A DNA stretch of 64,000 nt. Source: CALCHA01 sp035548175 (GTDB lineage Bacteria > Planctomycetota > Phycisphaerae > WQYP01). Below the pieces are notes generated by a model, which saw only the letters and a list, made by a program, of their open reading frames with translations, did no database searches and was not told the origin of the DNA. Below, in pieces: positions 36,775-45,703 of this stretch (positions are counted from its first letter, which is position 1; every line of letters starts with the position of its first letter). The position numbers and the translations under genes are program-made. The stretch is from assembly GCA_035548175.1 (NCBI GenBank), contig DASZTO010000052.1, forward strand, positions 1 to 64,000, in the 5' to 3' direction.

Positions 36775-37563
36775 ATGCCTCCCCGCAAACGCACCGAATG
36801 GCTCCAGATCGGCTCCGGCAAAACCTACGCCCACCGCACCCATTGGCCCCTCCAGTCCCTCATCTTCATCCTCCCCCTCCTGCTTTTCTACCAGATCGCC
36901 ACCGCCATCCATCCCTGGGCCCCCGCGCCTGACCAGACCCCTCCCCAACTCGTCGCCTTCGTCCTGCTCCTCAAATTCTTCGCCCTCTTCGGCGCCGCAG
37001 GCAACATCCTCCCGCCCCTCGCCGTCATCGCCATCCTCCTGGGCTGGCATCTCGCACGCAAGGACAAATGGGAATTCGATCCACGCCTCTACCTCGGAAT
37101 GGCCGGCGAATCCCTCCTCTGGGCCATCCCCATCTTCGTCATCGGCCTCGCACTCGTCCGCCACACCTCCATGCAGGCCGTCGCGCCTCCCGCCACTCCC
37201 CCCTCCGCCGCCCTCCCCTGGCAAACCGACATCGTCCTCTCCGTTGGCGCCGGTATCTACGAAGAACTCCTCTTCCGCCTCATCGCCATCACACTCCTCA
37301 ACATCCTTTTCATCGATATCTTCGAAATGAAAACTTCCCACGCCATCCCCCTCATTCTCATCCTCTCCGCCGTCCTTTTCGCCGGCTACCACTACCTCGG
37401 CTCGGAATCCTTCGCCACCGGCGGCTTCGCCACCTTCCTCTTCCGCACCGCCATGGGCATCTATCTCGCCGGCATCTTCATCTACCGCGGCTTCGGCATC
37501 GCCGCCGGCGCCCACGCCGCCTATGACCTCATCGTCGTCGCCGCCTCCCACCTCCACCATTGA
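36775..37563 (+). CDS. CPBP family intramembrane metalloprotease
   Basis: This 262-residue membrane protein has the CPBP (Rce1-like) motifs: YEELLFRLIAI (EExxxR), FAGYHYLG (FxxxH) and a later GIAAGAHAAYDL with a His. It has about seven TM segments. Such proteins cut membrane substrates or process prenylated or bacteriocin peptides. The substrate is unknown. The next gene starts 34 bases downstream. Confidence 0.87.
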   Translation: MPPRKRTEWLQIGSGKTYAHRTHWPLQSLIFILPLLLFYQIATAIHPWAPAPDQTPPQLVAFVLLLKFFALFGAAGNILPPLAVIAILLGWHLARKDKWEFDPRLYLGMAGESLLWAIPIFVIGLALVRHTSMQAVAPPATPPSAALPWQTDIVLSVGAGIYEELLFRLIAITLLNILFIDIFEMKTSHAIPLILILSAVLFAGYHYLGSESFATGGFATFLFRTAMGIYLAGIFIYRGFGIAAGAHAAYDLIVVAASHLHH

Positions 37564-37597
37564 CCCCTCCCCCGCCCCATCAGGTTACAATGCACGA

Positions 37598-38161
37598 ATG
37601 CTCGCCCTCCGCCGCCCCATCTTCCCGTCCCTTACCGTCCGCGCCGCACTTGTCACCCTCGCCGCCACCGCCATCGCCCTCCCCGCGCTCCTCTTCCTGA
37701 CGTTCGCGGCGCTGGTCGAGATCACCGACTTCTCCACGCTGCCGCCGCATACCTACTTCCTCGCCGCCGCCCTCCTCGCCGCTTCACTGCTCCTTCTCAT
37801 CCTCGCCTGCCCGCGCCGCCGCTTCATCCTCGCGGCCGCCGCCTGTTTCACCCTCTACGCCGCCTCCCTCACCGCCCTCGCCCTCGTCCCCTGGGGTCCG
37901 GGAAAAACCTTCGTCTCCCGGCTCAACCACATCCAACCCGGAATGACCGTCCCCGAAGTCGACCGCATCATGGCTGGCTACCCCCGAGGCCAGGGCTCCG
38001 AATCCGGCCCCATCTCCTGGGGCCCCGGGACCGCCGCCTCGCCCACGCCCCAAGTCATCCTCTTCCGCCACGACATCACCGACGCCCGCTACGACGCCGA
38101 CATCGGCGAAGTACACCTCCACAACGGCCGCGTCACCTCGACCGATTTCCTCCCCGATTGA
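37598..38161 (+). CDS. Membrane protein with a small outer C-terminal domain
   Basis: This 187-residue protein has three TM segments in the first 100 residues (AALVTLAATAIALPALLFLTFAALV and two more). A C-terminal part HIQPGMTVPEVDRIMAGYPRGQG has the G-M-T-x-x-E-V pattern seen in SmpA/OmlA-like domains. I give no function. The ATG at 37598 is used rather than an upstream open frame that overlaps the protease gene. Confidence 0.6.
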   Translation: MLALRRPIFPSLTVRAALVTLAATAIALPALLFLTFAALVEITDFSTLPPHTYFLAAALLAASLLLLILACPRRRFILAAAACFTLYAASLTALALVPWGPGKTFVSRLNHIQPGMTVPEVDRIMAGYPRGQGSESGPISWGPGTAASPTPQVILFRHDITDARYDADIGEVHLHNGRVTSTDFLPD

Positions 38162-38222
38162 CGCCCCCCTCCCCGCCCGTCAATCATCACCTCGCAAGTC
38201 CCACGGTTCGGAACACCCCATT

Positions 38223-38564
38223 ATGCCTACGCCCTTGCCCCCTCCGCCCCTCAACTACCAACCCCCCACCCCACCCTCCTCCGACACCAAAAACCGCTGG
38301 TGGAAAGTCCTCCTCCGCATCTCCGCCGGCGGAATCCTCGGCGCCGCCGCCATCCTCTTCGGCATCTATCTCTACTCCCTCACCTCCCAGCCCATCCTCG
38401 GATTCCTCCCCGTCCTCATCCTCTTCGCCCTCGCCCTCTTCATCACCATCAAATTCCACCGCTTCGGCTACACCGCCGGCGTCATCCTCGCCCCCTTCTT
38501 CCTCGCCGCCGCCACCGCACTCCTCCTCCTCATCATCTGCGGCGGCTACGCCCTCACCAAATAA
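38223..38564 (+). CDS. Small three-TM membrane protein
   Basis: This 113-residue protein has a Pro-rich N-terminus (LPPPPLNYQPPTPP), then three hydrophobic segments (LLRISAGGILGAAAILFGIYLY, ILGFLPVLILFALALFI, GVILAPFFLAAATALLLLIICGGYAL). No family is recognised. It ends in a gap that holds dispersed repeats and faces the convergent pheT. Confidence 0.6.
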   Translation: MPTPLPPPPLNYQPPTPPSSDTKNRWWKVLLRISAGGILGAAAILFGIYLYSLTSQPILGFLPVLILFALALFITIKFHRFGYTAGVILAPFFLAAATALLLLIICGGYALTK

Positions 38565-38577
38565 TTAAAAAAATCAT

Positions 38578-38713
38578 CGGCGTCCATCCGCGTCCATCGG
38601 CGCCCACTCCCCTTTCCATTCAATTCCACCACCATTCGTGCAAATTCGTGTGCATTCGTGGACAATTCCCGTCGTCGCCTTTCGTGCGTTTCGTGCCTTT
38701 CGTGGCCATTTAC
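38578..38713. repeat. Dispersed repeat units between convergent genes
   Basis: The 150-bp gap between a small membrane gene and pheT holds tandem-like units: CGTCCATCCGCGTCCATCGG near 38581, ATTCGTGCAAATTCGTGTG-type units at 38634-38661, and TTTCGTGC.TTTCGTGGCCATTTA at 38678-38713. The last is the reverse of the end unit of the element at 33.7 kb. It looks like a half copy of that element, again between convergent genes. Confidence 0.65.
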
Positions 38714-38717
38714 CTCG

Positions 38718-40787
38718 TCACGCGCGCAGCACCGCCCCAAACCGCTCCTCCAGCACCCCCATCGCCCGCTTCACCTCCCCATCCACCTCCTCGCTCGTCA
38801 ACGTCCGCCCCGCCTCTCGAAACTCCAGCGTCAACGTCAGCGACTTCTTCCCCGCCTCCACCCCCTTCCCCCGAAACGTCGTCACAAACTCCACCTTCGC
38901 CAGCGATTTCAGCTTCGCCTCCTCAATCGCCTGCTCCACCTCCGCCCACCGCACACCCTCCGCCACCACCACGCTCAAATCCCGCTTCACCCCCGGAAAC
39001 CGCGGCACCGCCTTCGCCCGCCGCACCGGCTCATACGCCCCCACCAGCGCCTCCCACGAAACCTCCACCCCCGCCACCCCCCCCCCGGTCCCCCCGCGCA
39101 AATCAAACCGCTTCACCACCTCCGGCGCAAACACTCCCACCCACCCGATCGCCTCCCTCTTCCCCCCAACCTCCAGCCACACCCGCCCCGCCGCCCCCTT
39201 CACAAAGCATCCTCTATCCGCCGGCTCCACCCACACCCGCGCCTCCGGATTCATCGCCTCCACCACCACCCGCAGCATCCCCGTCAACGCCTCCACATCC
39301 CCCGCCACCGCCGCCAGCATCGCCCGCTGCGTCGGCGCCTCCTTCATCACATCCCCCCGCTGCACGAAAATCTCCGCCGTCTCAAACACCCGCGCATCAC
39401 CGATCCCCACATTCTGATTCGTCCGCCTCACCGCCAGCAGACTCGGCAACAAACTCGGCCGCAACACATCCGCCTTCCACCCCTCATGCTGCGGGTGAAT
39501 CAGCTCATCCCCCGCCTCCACAAACAGCTTCCCCTCCGCCTCCGGCACGAACGTCACCGTCACCGCCTCGCTGAACCCCGCCTCCACCAGCGCCCGCCGT
39601 ACCGCCCGTGATGCCTTCTCCCGCGCCGGCTCCGGCGCCACAGGATGCGTCACCCGATCCAGCGTCGGCACATGCCCATACCCCTCCACCCGCGCAATCT
39701 CTTCAATCAAATCAATCTCCCGATCCACATCCAGCCGATGCGTCGGCACGCGCGTGTACAGCAAATCCCGACCGCCCTCCTCCTCATCCACACCCGCCGA
39801 AAAGCCCAGCGCGCACAAAATCGCCAGACCGCGGTCCGTCGACATCCGATACCCCATGATCTGCTCAAACCGCTTCATCCGCATCCGCACCGTGATCGCC
39901 CGCGCCCCGTGCGCCGCTTCCGCCCCCTCCACCGCCACCCCCGGCACAATCGTCCCGCCGGCCACCTGCACGATCATCTGCGCCGCACGCCGGCTCGCCA
40001 CCTCCGCCATCGCCGGATCGATCCCCCGCTCAAACCGATACGACGAATCGCTCTTCAATCCCAACGCCCGCGACGTCGTCCGCACAGAAAGCGGATCAAA
40101 CCGCGCACTCTCCAGCAAAATGTTCACCGTCCCATCCCCCACCTCTGTCGCCTTCCCCCCCATCACCCCCGCAATCGCCACCGGCCTCGTCCCATCCCCG
40201 ATCACCAGCATCGATGGCGAAAGCTCATACGTCTTCCCATCGATCGCCTCCATCTTCTCCCCCGCATGCGCCAGCCGCACCACGATGCGCTGATCCGCCA
40301 GCTTGTCGTAATCAAACGCATGCAGCGGCTGCCCCAATTCCATCAGCACATAATTCGTCACATCCACCACGTTGTTCACCGGCCGCAACCCAATCGACAT
40401 GAGCCGCTTCTGCAGCCACTCCGGCGACGCCCCCACCTTCACCCCACGAATCACCCGCGCCGAATAATACGGACACCCCGCACCCGTCTGCACCCGCACG
40501 CTCACCGGCGGCGCCGCCCCCGTATCCGCCTGAAATACCGGTACCGCCGGCGGTCGAAAATTCCCCCCCGTCAACGCCGCCAGCTCCCGCGCCAACCCCA
40601 CATGACAAAAACAATCCGTCCGATTGCTCGTCACTTCCACATCCAGCACCTTCGTCGGCCCCTTCGCCCCCTCCGCCTCCTCCACGCTCTCCACCGGCAA
40701 CCCCGCATTCATCAACGCCTCCCCCGCCACCTCCGCCGACGGCCCCGGCGACACATACTCCCCAATCCAATCCATCGCAATCTTCAT
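38718..40787 (-). CDS. pheT: Phenylalanyl-tRNA synthetase beta subunit, short form
   Basis: This 689-residue protein has core PheT segments: TKVLDVEVTSNRTDCFCHVGLARELA, VDVTNYVLMELGQPLHAFDYDKL, AGVMGGKATEV and YRFERGIDP, and a C-terminal FDX-ACB domain (FPGVKRDLSVVV). The N-terminal OB-fold tRNA-binding domain (about residues 40-150 in typical bacterial PheT) is missing, so the protein is about 100 residues shorter. The start at 40787 follows AGGGA. No pheS is adjacent. Confidence 0.93.
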   Translation of the reverse strand: MKIAMDWIGEYVSPGPSAEVAGEALMNAGLPVESVEEAEGAKGPTKVLDVEVTSNRTDCFCHVGLARELAALTGGNFRPPAVPVFQADTGAAPPVSVRVQTGAGCPYYSARVIRGVKVGASPEWLQKRLMSIGLRPVNNVVDVTNYVLMELGQPLHAFDYDKLADQRIVVRLAHAGEKMEAIDGKTYELSPSMLVIGDGTRPVAIAGVMGGKATEVGDGTVNILLESARFDPLSVRTTSRALGLKSDSSYRFERGIDPAMAEVASRRAAQMIVQVAGGTIVPGVAVEGAEAAHGARAITVRMRMKRFEQIMGYRMSTDRGLAILCALGFSAGVDEEEGGRDLLYTRVPTHRLDVDREIDLIEEIARVEGYGHVPTLDRVTHPVAPEPAREKASRAVRRALVEAGFSEAVTVTFVPEAEGKLFVEAGDELIHPQHEGWKADVLRPSLLPSLLAVRRTNQNVGIGDARVFETAEIFVQRGDVMKEAPTQRAMLAAVAGDVEALTGMLRVVVEAMNPEARVWVEPADRGCFVKGAAGRVWLEVGGKREAIGWVGVFAPEVVKRFDLRGGTGGGVAGVEVSWEALVGAYEPVRRAKAVPRFPGVKRDLSVVVAEGVRWAEVEQAIEEAKLKSLAKVEFVTTFRGKGVEAGKKSLTLTLEFREAGRTLTSEEVDGEVKRAMGVLEERFGAVLRA

Positions 40788-40890
40788 CACCATTCCCTGC
40801 AAAAATCACACGCCAACGGCCATCGCGCCGAACCGCAAACTTTACCAAAACCCCCGCCCAATACCAGATTCCTCAACCCCTGATGGCTCG

Positions 40891-41334
40891 CTACGACTCC
40901 CCCTCCCGCGCCCGCCTCCCCACAATCTGGAACCGATGATACAGCATCGTGAAACCATGTCTCCGCGCGATCTCCTGCGCCACCGCCGTGATCGCGCCGC
41001 TCTCGATGGGAATGATCTTCCCGGTCTCCAGATCCACCAGATGATCGTGCGCCGTCGCCGACCCCTCCCCGCCCACAAAGTCATAATGCGCCTGCTTCCC
41101 CCCGCCGAAATGCGTCTGCCGGATCAATCCCGCTTCCAGCAGATGTTTCAGCGTCCGATAGATCGTCGCCTTCGAAATCCGATACTCCGACTCCCGCAGC
41201 GACAGCAGCAACTCCTCCGCCTCGAACGGCCGCCCGAACTTCTGCACCGCCTTGAGCACCGCCAGCCGCTCCGTCGTGTACTTCAGCTTCCGCTGCCGTA
41301 AAAAATCCCGGAACTCATGCTCTGGCGTTTCCAT
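40891..41334 (-). CDS. Fur-family transcriptional regulator lacking cysteines
   Basis: This 147-residue protein has the Fur winged helix (KYTTERLAVLKAVQKF, ISKATIYRTLKHLLEAGLIRQTHF) and dimer part (HDHLVDLETGKIIPIES). It has no cysteine at all, so the structural zinc pairs (C-x2-C) of Fur, Zur and PerR are absent. The His residues in TAHDHL remain. It probably senses iron, zinc or peroxide, but ligand and targets cannot be told. A longer in-frame start at 41403 exists; 41334 is closer to family length. Confidence 0.85.
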   Translation of the reverse strand: METPEHEFRDFLRQRKLKYTTERLAVLKAVQKFGRPFEAEELLLSLRESEYRISKATIYRTLKHLLEAGLIRQTHFGGGKQAHYDFVGGEGSATAHDHLVDLETGKIIPIESGAITAVAQEIARRHGFTMLYHRFQIVGRRAREGES

Positions 41335-41432
41335 CCGGCCATCATCGAGACCGCCGCAATTCCCGTCAATCTCGCCCCCCGCCGCCCGCGCGGCTACACT
41401 CACCCATTCACGTCCCTTCGCAGGAGCCCGCC

Positions 41433-42560
41433 ATGCGCGATTCCCGTCTCGATCAGCTCGCCGCCGTCCTTGTCAATTACTCCACCGCCGTCAAAAAAGG
41501 CGACCTCGTCCGCATCGGCGGCAACGCCGTCTCGCTTCCGCTCATGGAAGCCCTCCACGTCAAAGTTCTCCAGGCCGGCGGTTTCCCCTACTTCGACATC
41601 GCCACCGACACCCTGACCGAAGACCGCTTCCGCTTCTCCTCCGACGAGCAGCTCTCCTTCGTCAACCCGCTCACCATGTTCGCCGTCGAAAAAATGGATG
41701 TCTACTTCGGCATCGGCGGCGACGGCAACACCAGGGCTCTCACCAACGTCCCTCCCGCCAAGCAGGCCCTCGCTTCGCAAGCCCGCAAGCCCTTCCTCCA
41801 CCGCCTGCTCGAACGCGCCGCCAAGGGCGAGCTGCGCTGGACCGCCACGCAGTTCCCCTCCGCCGCCGCCGCCCAGGATGCCGAGATGTCCCAGCACGAA
41901 TACGCCGACTTCGTCTTCCGCGCCGGCCTGCTGCACCTGCCCGATCCCGTCGCCGCCTGGCGCGCCCTCTCCGAAAAACAGCAGCGCCTCGTCGATCTGC
42001 TCAACAAAGCCAAGGAAATACGCGTCCTCGGCCAAGGCACCGACCTCCGCCTCGCCGTCGAAGGACGCACCTGGATCAACTGCGACGGCCACGAAAATTT
42101 CCCCGATGGCGAAGTCTTCACCGGCCCCATCGAAGACGCCACCGAAGGCTCCATCCGCTACTCCTTCCCCGCCGTCTACCACGGCCGCGAATGCCAGGAC
42201 ATCACCCTCACCTTCAAAGCCGGCAAAGTCGTCGACGCCCGCGCTTCCAAAGGCCAAGAATTCCTCCATCACATGATCGACCAGGACGCCGGCGGCCGCA
42301 TCCTCGGCGAGTTCGCCATCGGCACCAACTTCGGCATCACCCGCTACACCAAAAATACCCTCTTCGACGAAAAAATCGGCGGCACCTGCCACGCCGCACT
42401 CGGCGCCGCCTACCCCGAAACCGGCGGCAAAAATCAGTCCGGCCTCCACTGGGACATGGTCTGCGACCTCCGCGCCCCCGGCCGCAAAATCCTCGTCGAC
42501 GGAAAACCCCTCCTCGAAAATGGCCGCTTCCTCAACCCCGATTTTCCCAACGCCTCGTAA
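41433..42560 (+). CDS. M29 family aminopeptidase
   Basis: This 375-residue protein resembles thermophilic aminopeptidases such as AmpS. The metal-binding residues lie in GRILGEFAIGTN, HAALGAAYPETGG and QSGLHWDMVCDL. ENFPDGEVFTGP is a further family signature. It should remove N-terminal residues from peptides in the cytoplasm using two metal ions. The gene starts 98 bases from the divergent Fur-family gene. Confidence 0.88.
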   Translation: MRDSRLDQLAAVLVNYSTAVKKGDLVRIGGNAVSLPLMEALHVKVLQAGGFPYFDIATDTLTEDRFRFSSDEQLSFVNPLTMFAVEKMDVYFGIGGDGNTRALTNVPPAKQALASQARKPFLHRLLERAAKGELRWTATQFPSAAAAQDAEMSQHEYADFVFRAGLLHLPDPVAAWRALSEKQQRLVDLLNKAKEIRVLGQGTDLRLAVEGRTWINCDGHENFPDGEVFTGPIEDATEGSIRYSFPAVYHGRECQDITLTFKAGKVVDARASKGQEFLHHMIDQDAGGRILGEFAIGTNFGITRYTKNTLFDEKIGGTCHAALGAAYPETGGKNQSGLHWDMVCDLRAPGRKILVDGKPLLENGRFLNPDFPNAS

Positions 42561-42698
42561 GTGCCGCGCCCGGCGGCGAGGGCGTCAAGCAGAAGACCCG
42601 AAGAACGAAGATTTCAGCGCGATGGTCGGGTGTCCATTGGCGTTATGGAGTGGATCAGCACACGACCACTCGCATCACATCTCTCCACGGGCCGCACG

Positions 42699-43283
42699 TT
42701 ATCGCTGCGTCGCCGCGGCCGGCTTCTCCGCCAGCAGCGCTTCGACCTTCTTCTCAAACTGCCCGCCCAGGTCGGAGCTGCTCACGATCCCATTGCGATC
42801 AATGAGGAAAAAGGTCGGAATAGTCCACACTCCGAGTTTCGTCGCCACGGGGTTCCATCGCGTTTTCTCATCCTTCTGCGATTCCTCCCGCAACTGCGGC
42901 CAGGGCATCTCATGGTCTTTGATGAAGCTGTTCAACTTCGCCTCGTCCGGATCGCAGCTCACCCCGATTACCTCCAGCCCCCGATCGTGGTACTTCGCAT
43001 ACGCCTTCTGCACCTCCGGCAGCGTTATCTGACACGGCGGGCACCAGGTCGCCCAGAAATCCACCAGGATCACCTTCCCCTTGTACGCCGAGCTGGAAAA
43101 TTCCCCTCCTGTGCTCGTCCGCCCCTCGATCACCAGCGGCTTACCCACGAGGGCCGCCCGGCGCGCGTCCATCTCCCGCTCCCACTGCTCCATTTTCGTC
43201 GCGTCCGGCGCATCCGCGCCGCGCAACACCGGCCCCAGCGCCGTCGCCGCCACCACGATCAACAGCCAATACTTCGCACGCAT
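42699..43283 (-). CDS. TlpA/ResA-like thioredoxin
   Basis: This 194-residue protein has an N-terminal signal or anchor (YWLLIVVAATALGPVLRGA) and a thioredoxin fold with WCPPC in VDFWATWCPPCQITLPEV, plus the cis-Pro in WTIPTFFLIDRNG. It should act as an extracytoplasmic disulphide reductase, as in haem c maturation or redox repair. The start follows GGGAG. The downstream gap of 138 bases holds nothing clear. Confidence 0.88.
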   Translation of the reverse strand: MRAKYWLLIVVAATALGPVLRGADAPDATKMEQWEREMDARRAALVGKPLVIEGRTSTGGEFSSSAYKGKVILVDFWATWCPPCQITLPEVQKAYAKYHDRGLEVIGVSCDPDEAKLNSFIKDHEMPWPQLREESQKDEKTRWNPVATKLGVWTIPTFFLIDRNGIVSSSDLGGQFEKKVEALLAEKPAAATQR

Positions 43284-43329
43284 CGCCGATCTCCCAGACA
43301 ATACCTTGTCGCCTGCCGACTTCGTCCCA

Positions 43330-43791
43330 TTACTCCCGCCAGCTCCGCCCCTTCTTCTTCTCCGAGTTCTTCCGCTTCGCCTCCACCCGCCGCGCCTTCG
43401 CCGCCGCCGAGACCTTCCGCCTCTTGCGCACCTTCGGCTCCACGCGCGCCTTCTCTATCAGCTCCCGCAGCTTCGTCATGCACGCCCGCCGGTTCGATTC
43501 CTGCGTCCGCTCCGAGTCCGCCGTCAACAGCAGATCTCCCTCCGGCGTCACCTTTCGTCCCGCCAGCGTCCGCAGCCGCTCCAGCGCCCGATCGCTCAAC
43601 CCGTGAATCGCCGACACCGCTATCCGCAGCTCCGTCTTCGTGTTCACCTTGTTGACGTTCTGGCCCCCAGGACCGGACGAGCGCGAAAAACCAAACCGCA
43701 ACTGCTCGCGATCCGTCCACACGCCGGGAGCAAGCTGAACCCCCGGCAGAAACGGAGCCGGGGCGGAAGATGTCGTCGCCGAGCTGGCCAT
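43330..43791 (-). CDS. arfB: Peptidyl-tRNA hydrolase ArfB
   Basis: This 153-residue protein has the release-factor GGQ loop (SRSSGPGGQNVNKVNTKTELR) but no codon-recognition domain, followed by the strongly basic tail (KVRKRRKVSAAAKARRVEAKRKN) that enters the mRNA channel. It frees peptides from stalled ribosomes. It is close to, and divergent from, the antiporter gene. Confidence 0.9.
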   Translation of the reverse strand: MASSATTSSAPAPFLPGVQLAPGVWTDREQLRFGFSRSSGPGGQNVNKVNTKTELRIAVSAIHGLSDRALERLRTLAGRKVTPEGDLLLTADSERTQESNRRACMTKLRELIEKARVEPKVRKRRKVSAAAKARRVEAKRKNSEKKKGRSWRE

Positions 43792-43947
43792 GTCGCCATT
43801 GTACGCGGTTGAGCCATTGTCGGGGAGGGGCGCCTTCGTTTATTGTGTAAGCGGCGATTGAGGTAACGATTTCACCTGGACGTTTCCCCCGGCAGCCGTT
43901 TTACGCGGTTTCCGGAACCTTCGTTGATGCGCCTTCAGGAGATCGTC

Positions 43948-45669
43948 TTGACCCAGTCGCCGCCAAAACCCGCCGATTCTCGCAGCCGATCCGCCCCGTT
44001 GCTTCATCTGGGCCACCCCGACGCACACGTGCCCATGTTCGAGGCTCCCGAATCCGCCTCCGCCCCCGTCACCCCCGTGCGCCTGGCCATCTTCATTGGA
44101 TGCGCCGTTTTCGCCGCTTTTCTCGGCCTCTACTTCGAGGGCGTCGGGGATGCCGCGGTCACGCCGCAGGTCGCCCTGCCCTGGGTCCTGCCCTTCGTGC
44201 TGCTGCTGGGCTGCATCGCCACCATGCCCTTCGTCGCCAAGCATTTCTGGGAAAAGCATTACCACCACGTCGCCCTCGCCCTCGCCTGCCTGATCACCGG
44301 CTATTACCTCCTGGGACTCCACGCCGGCGGCTCCATGGCGAAAAGCTTCGGCGAATACATCTCCTTCATCTTCCTCCTCGGTTCCCTCTTCACCGTCTCC
44401 GGCGGAATCCTCATCCGCGTCCGCCGAAAGGCCACCCCAAAGGTCAACGTCGCACTCCTCCTCGCCGGGGCCCTCATCGCCAATGTCTTCGGCACCACCG
44501 GCGCCGCCATGCTCCTCATCCGCCCCTACCTCCGCATCAACAAAGCCCACCTCCGGCCCTACCACATCATCTTTTTCATCTTCCTCGTCGCCAACGTCGG
44601 AGGCTCCCTTACCCCCATCGGCGATCCTCCGCTCTTCCTGGGATACCTCAAGGGCGTCCCCTTCTGGTGGGTCCTCTACCACTGCTGGCCCATGTGGATC
44701 GTCGCCGTCGGCGTCCTGCTGATCACCTTTTTCATCATCGACACCCGCGCCCACGCCGCGGAACCTCGCGAAGACCACGATCCCCACGACGCCGGCCCCG
44801 CCATCTCCATCTTCGGCGTCTCCAACCTCCTGCTGGTCTTCGCCATCCTCGCGGGCATCCTCCTGCACGATCAACTCGTCCACATCATCCACATCCCCTG
44901 GCGCGAACTCATCATGACCGTCGCCGTCGCCATCTCCCTGGCCACCACGCCCCAGCGCATCCACCTCGAAAATGTCTTCAATTTCGCCCCCATCCGCGAG
45001 GTCGCCTTCCTCTTCATCGGCATCTTCGCCACCATGGTCCCAGCCCTCAATTTCCTCTCCAACCACGCCAACGACACCGCCCTGCGCGAATACCTGCAAA
45101 CCCCCGGACAGTTCTATTACAAGTCCGGCGCCCTCTCCTCCGTCCTCGATAATGCTCCCACCTACCTCACTTTTCTGGAGACCGAAACCGGCAAGCTCGA
45201 CAAAAATCTGCAAACCGTCGCGATGCAGGTCGTTGCCGACAAAACCAGGAGCGCCCCCGATGATGCCGACTACGCCCGCCTCAAAGCCATGAACCCCGAA
45301 AAATACGCCGACCCCGCCGCCTTCGACGCCGACAAGGCGGCTCTTCGCCAGGCGCTCCTCGCGCTCGAGGAGTATCACGGCGACGCCGTCACCACCGGCG
45401 CCCTCACGCCCGATCAGGTGAAGCTCGGCTTCCTGCTCGGCGAGGAAAAACTCAACTGGTACATCGTCGCCATCTCCCTGGGTTCGGTCTTCTTCGGCGC
45501 CATGACTTACATCGGCAACGGGCCTAACTTCATGGTCAAGTCGATCGCCGACCACGCCGGCGCGCCCACGCCGTCGTTCTTCGAATACATTTACCGCTAT
45601 TCCGCGCCCATCCTTCTGCCCATCCTCATCCTCGTCTGGGCGCTCTTCCTGCTCCACCGCGGCGGCTGA
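43948..45669 (+). CDS. NhaD-like sodium/proton antiporter
   Basis: This is about a 573-residue membrane protein of the ion-transporter/citrate-transporter superfamily. Segments such as ANVFGTTGAAMLLIRPYL, VANVGGSLTPIGDPPLFLGYLKGVPF and GPNFMVKSIADHAG match NhaD-like antiporters. An insertion of about 110 polar residues sits between two late helices. The TTG at 43948 is chosen because AGGAG lies six bases before it; an ATG at 43927 lacks a ribosome site. It should exchange sodium for protons. Confidence 0.83.
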   Translation: MTQSPPKPADSRSRSAPLLHLGHPDAHVPMFEAPESASAPVTPVRLAIFIGCAVFAAFLGLYFEGVGDAAVTPQVALPWVLPFVLLLGCIATMPFVAKHFWEKHYHHVALALACLITGYYLLGLHAGGSMAKSFGEYISFIFLLGSLFTVSGGILIRVRRKATPKVNVALLLAGALIANVFGTTGAAMLLIRPYLRINKAHLRPYHIIFFIFLVANVGGSLTPIGDPPLFLGYLKGVPFWWVLYHCWPMWIVAVGVLLITFFIIDTRAHAAEPREDHDPHDAGPAISIFGVSNLLLVFAILAGILLHDQLVHIIHIPWRELIMTVAVAISLATTPQRIHLENVFNFAPIREVAFLFIGIFATMVPALNFLSNHANDTALREYLQTPGQFYYKSGALSSVLDNAPTYLTFLETETGKLDKNLQTVAMQVVADKTRSAPDDADYARLKAMNPEKYADPAAFDADKAALRQALLALEEYHGDAVTTGALTPDQVKLGFLLGEEKLNWYIVAISLGSVFFGAMTYIGNGPNFMVKSIADHAGAPTPSFFEYIYRYSAPILLPILILVWALFLLHRGG

Positions 45670-45703
45670 AATCCCCGGTAATGTCCCTTCTGGGCTGCCC
45701 GCT

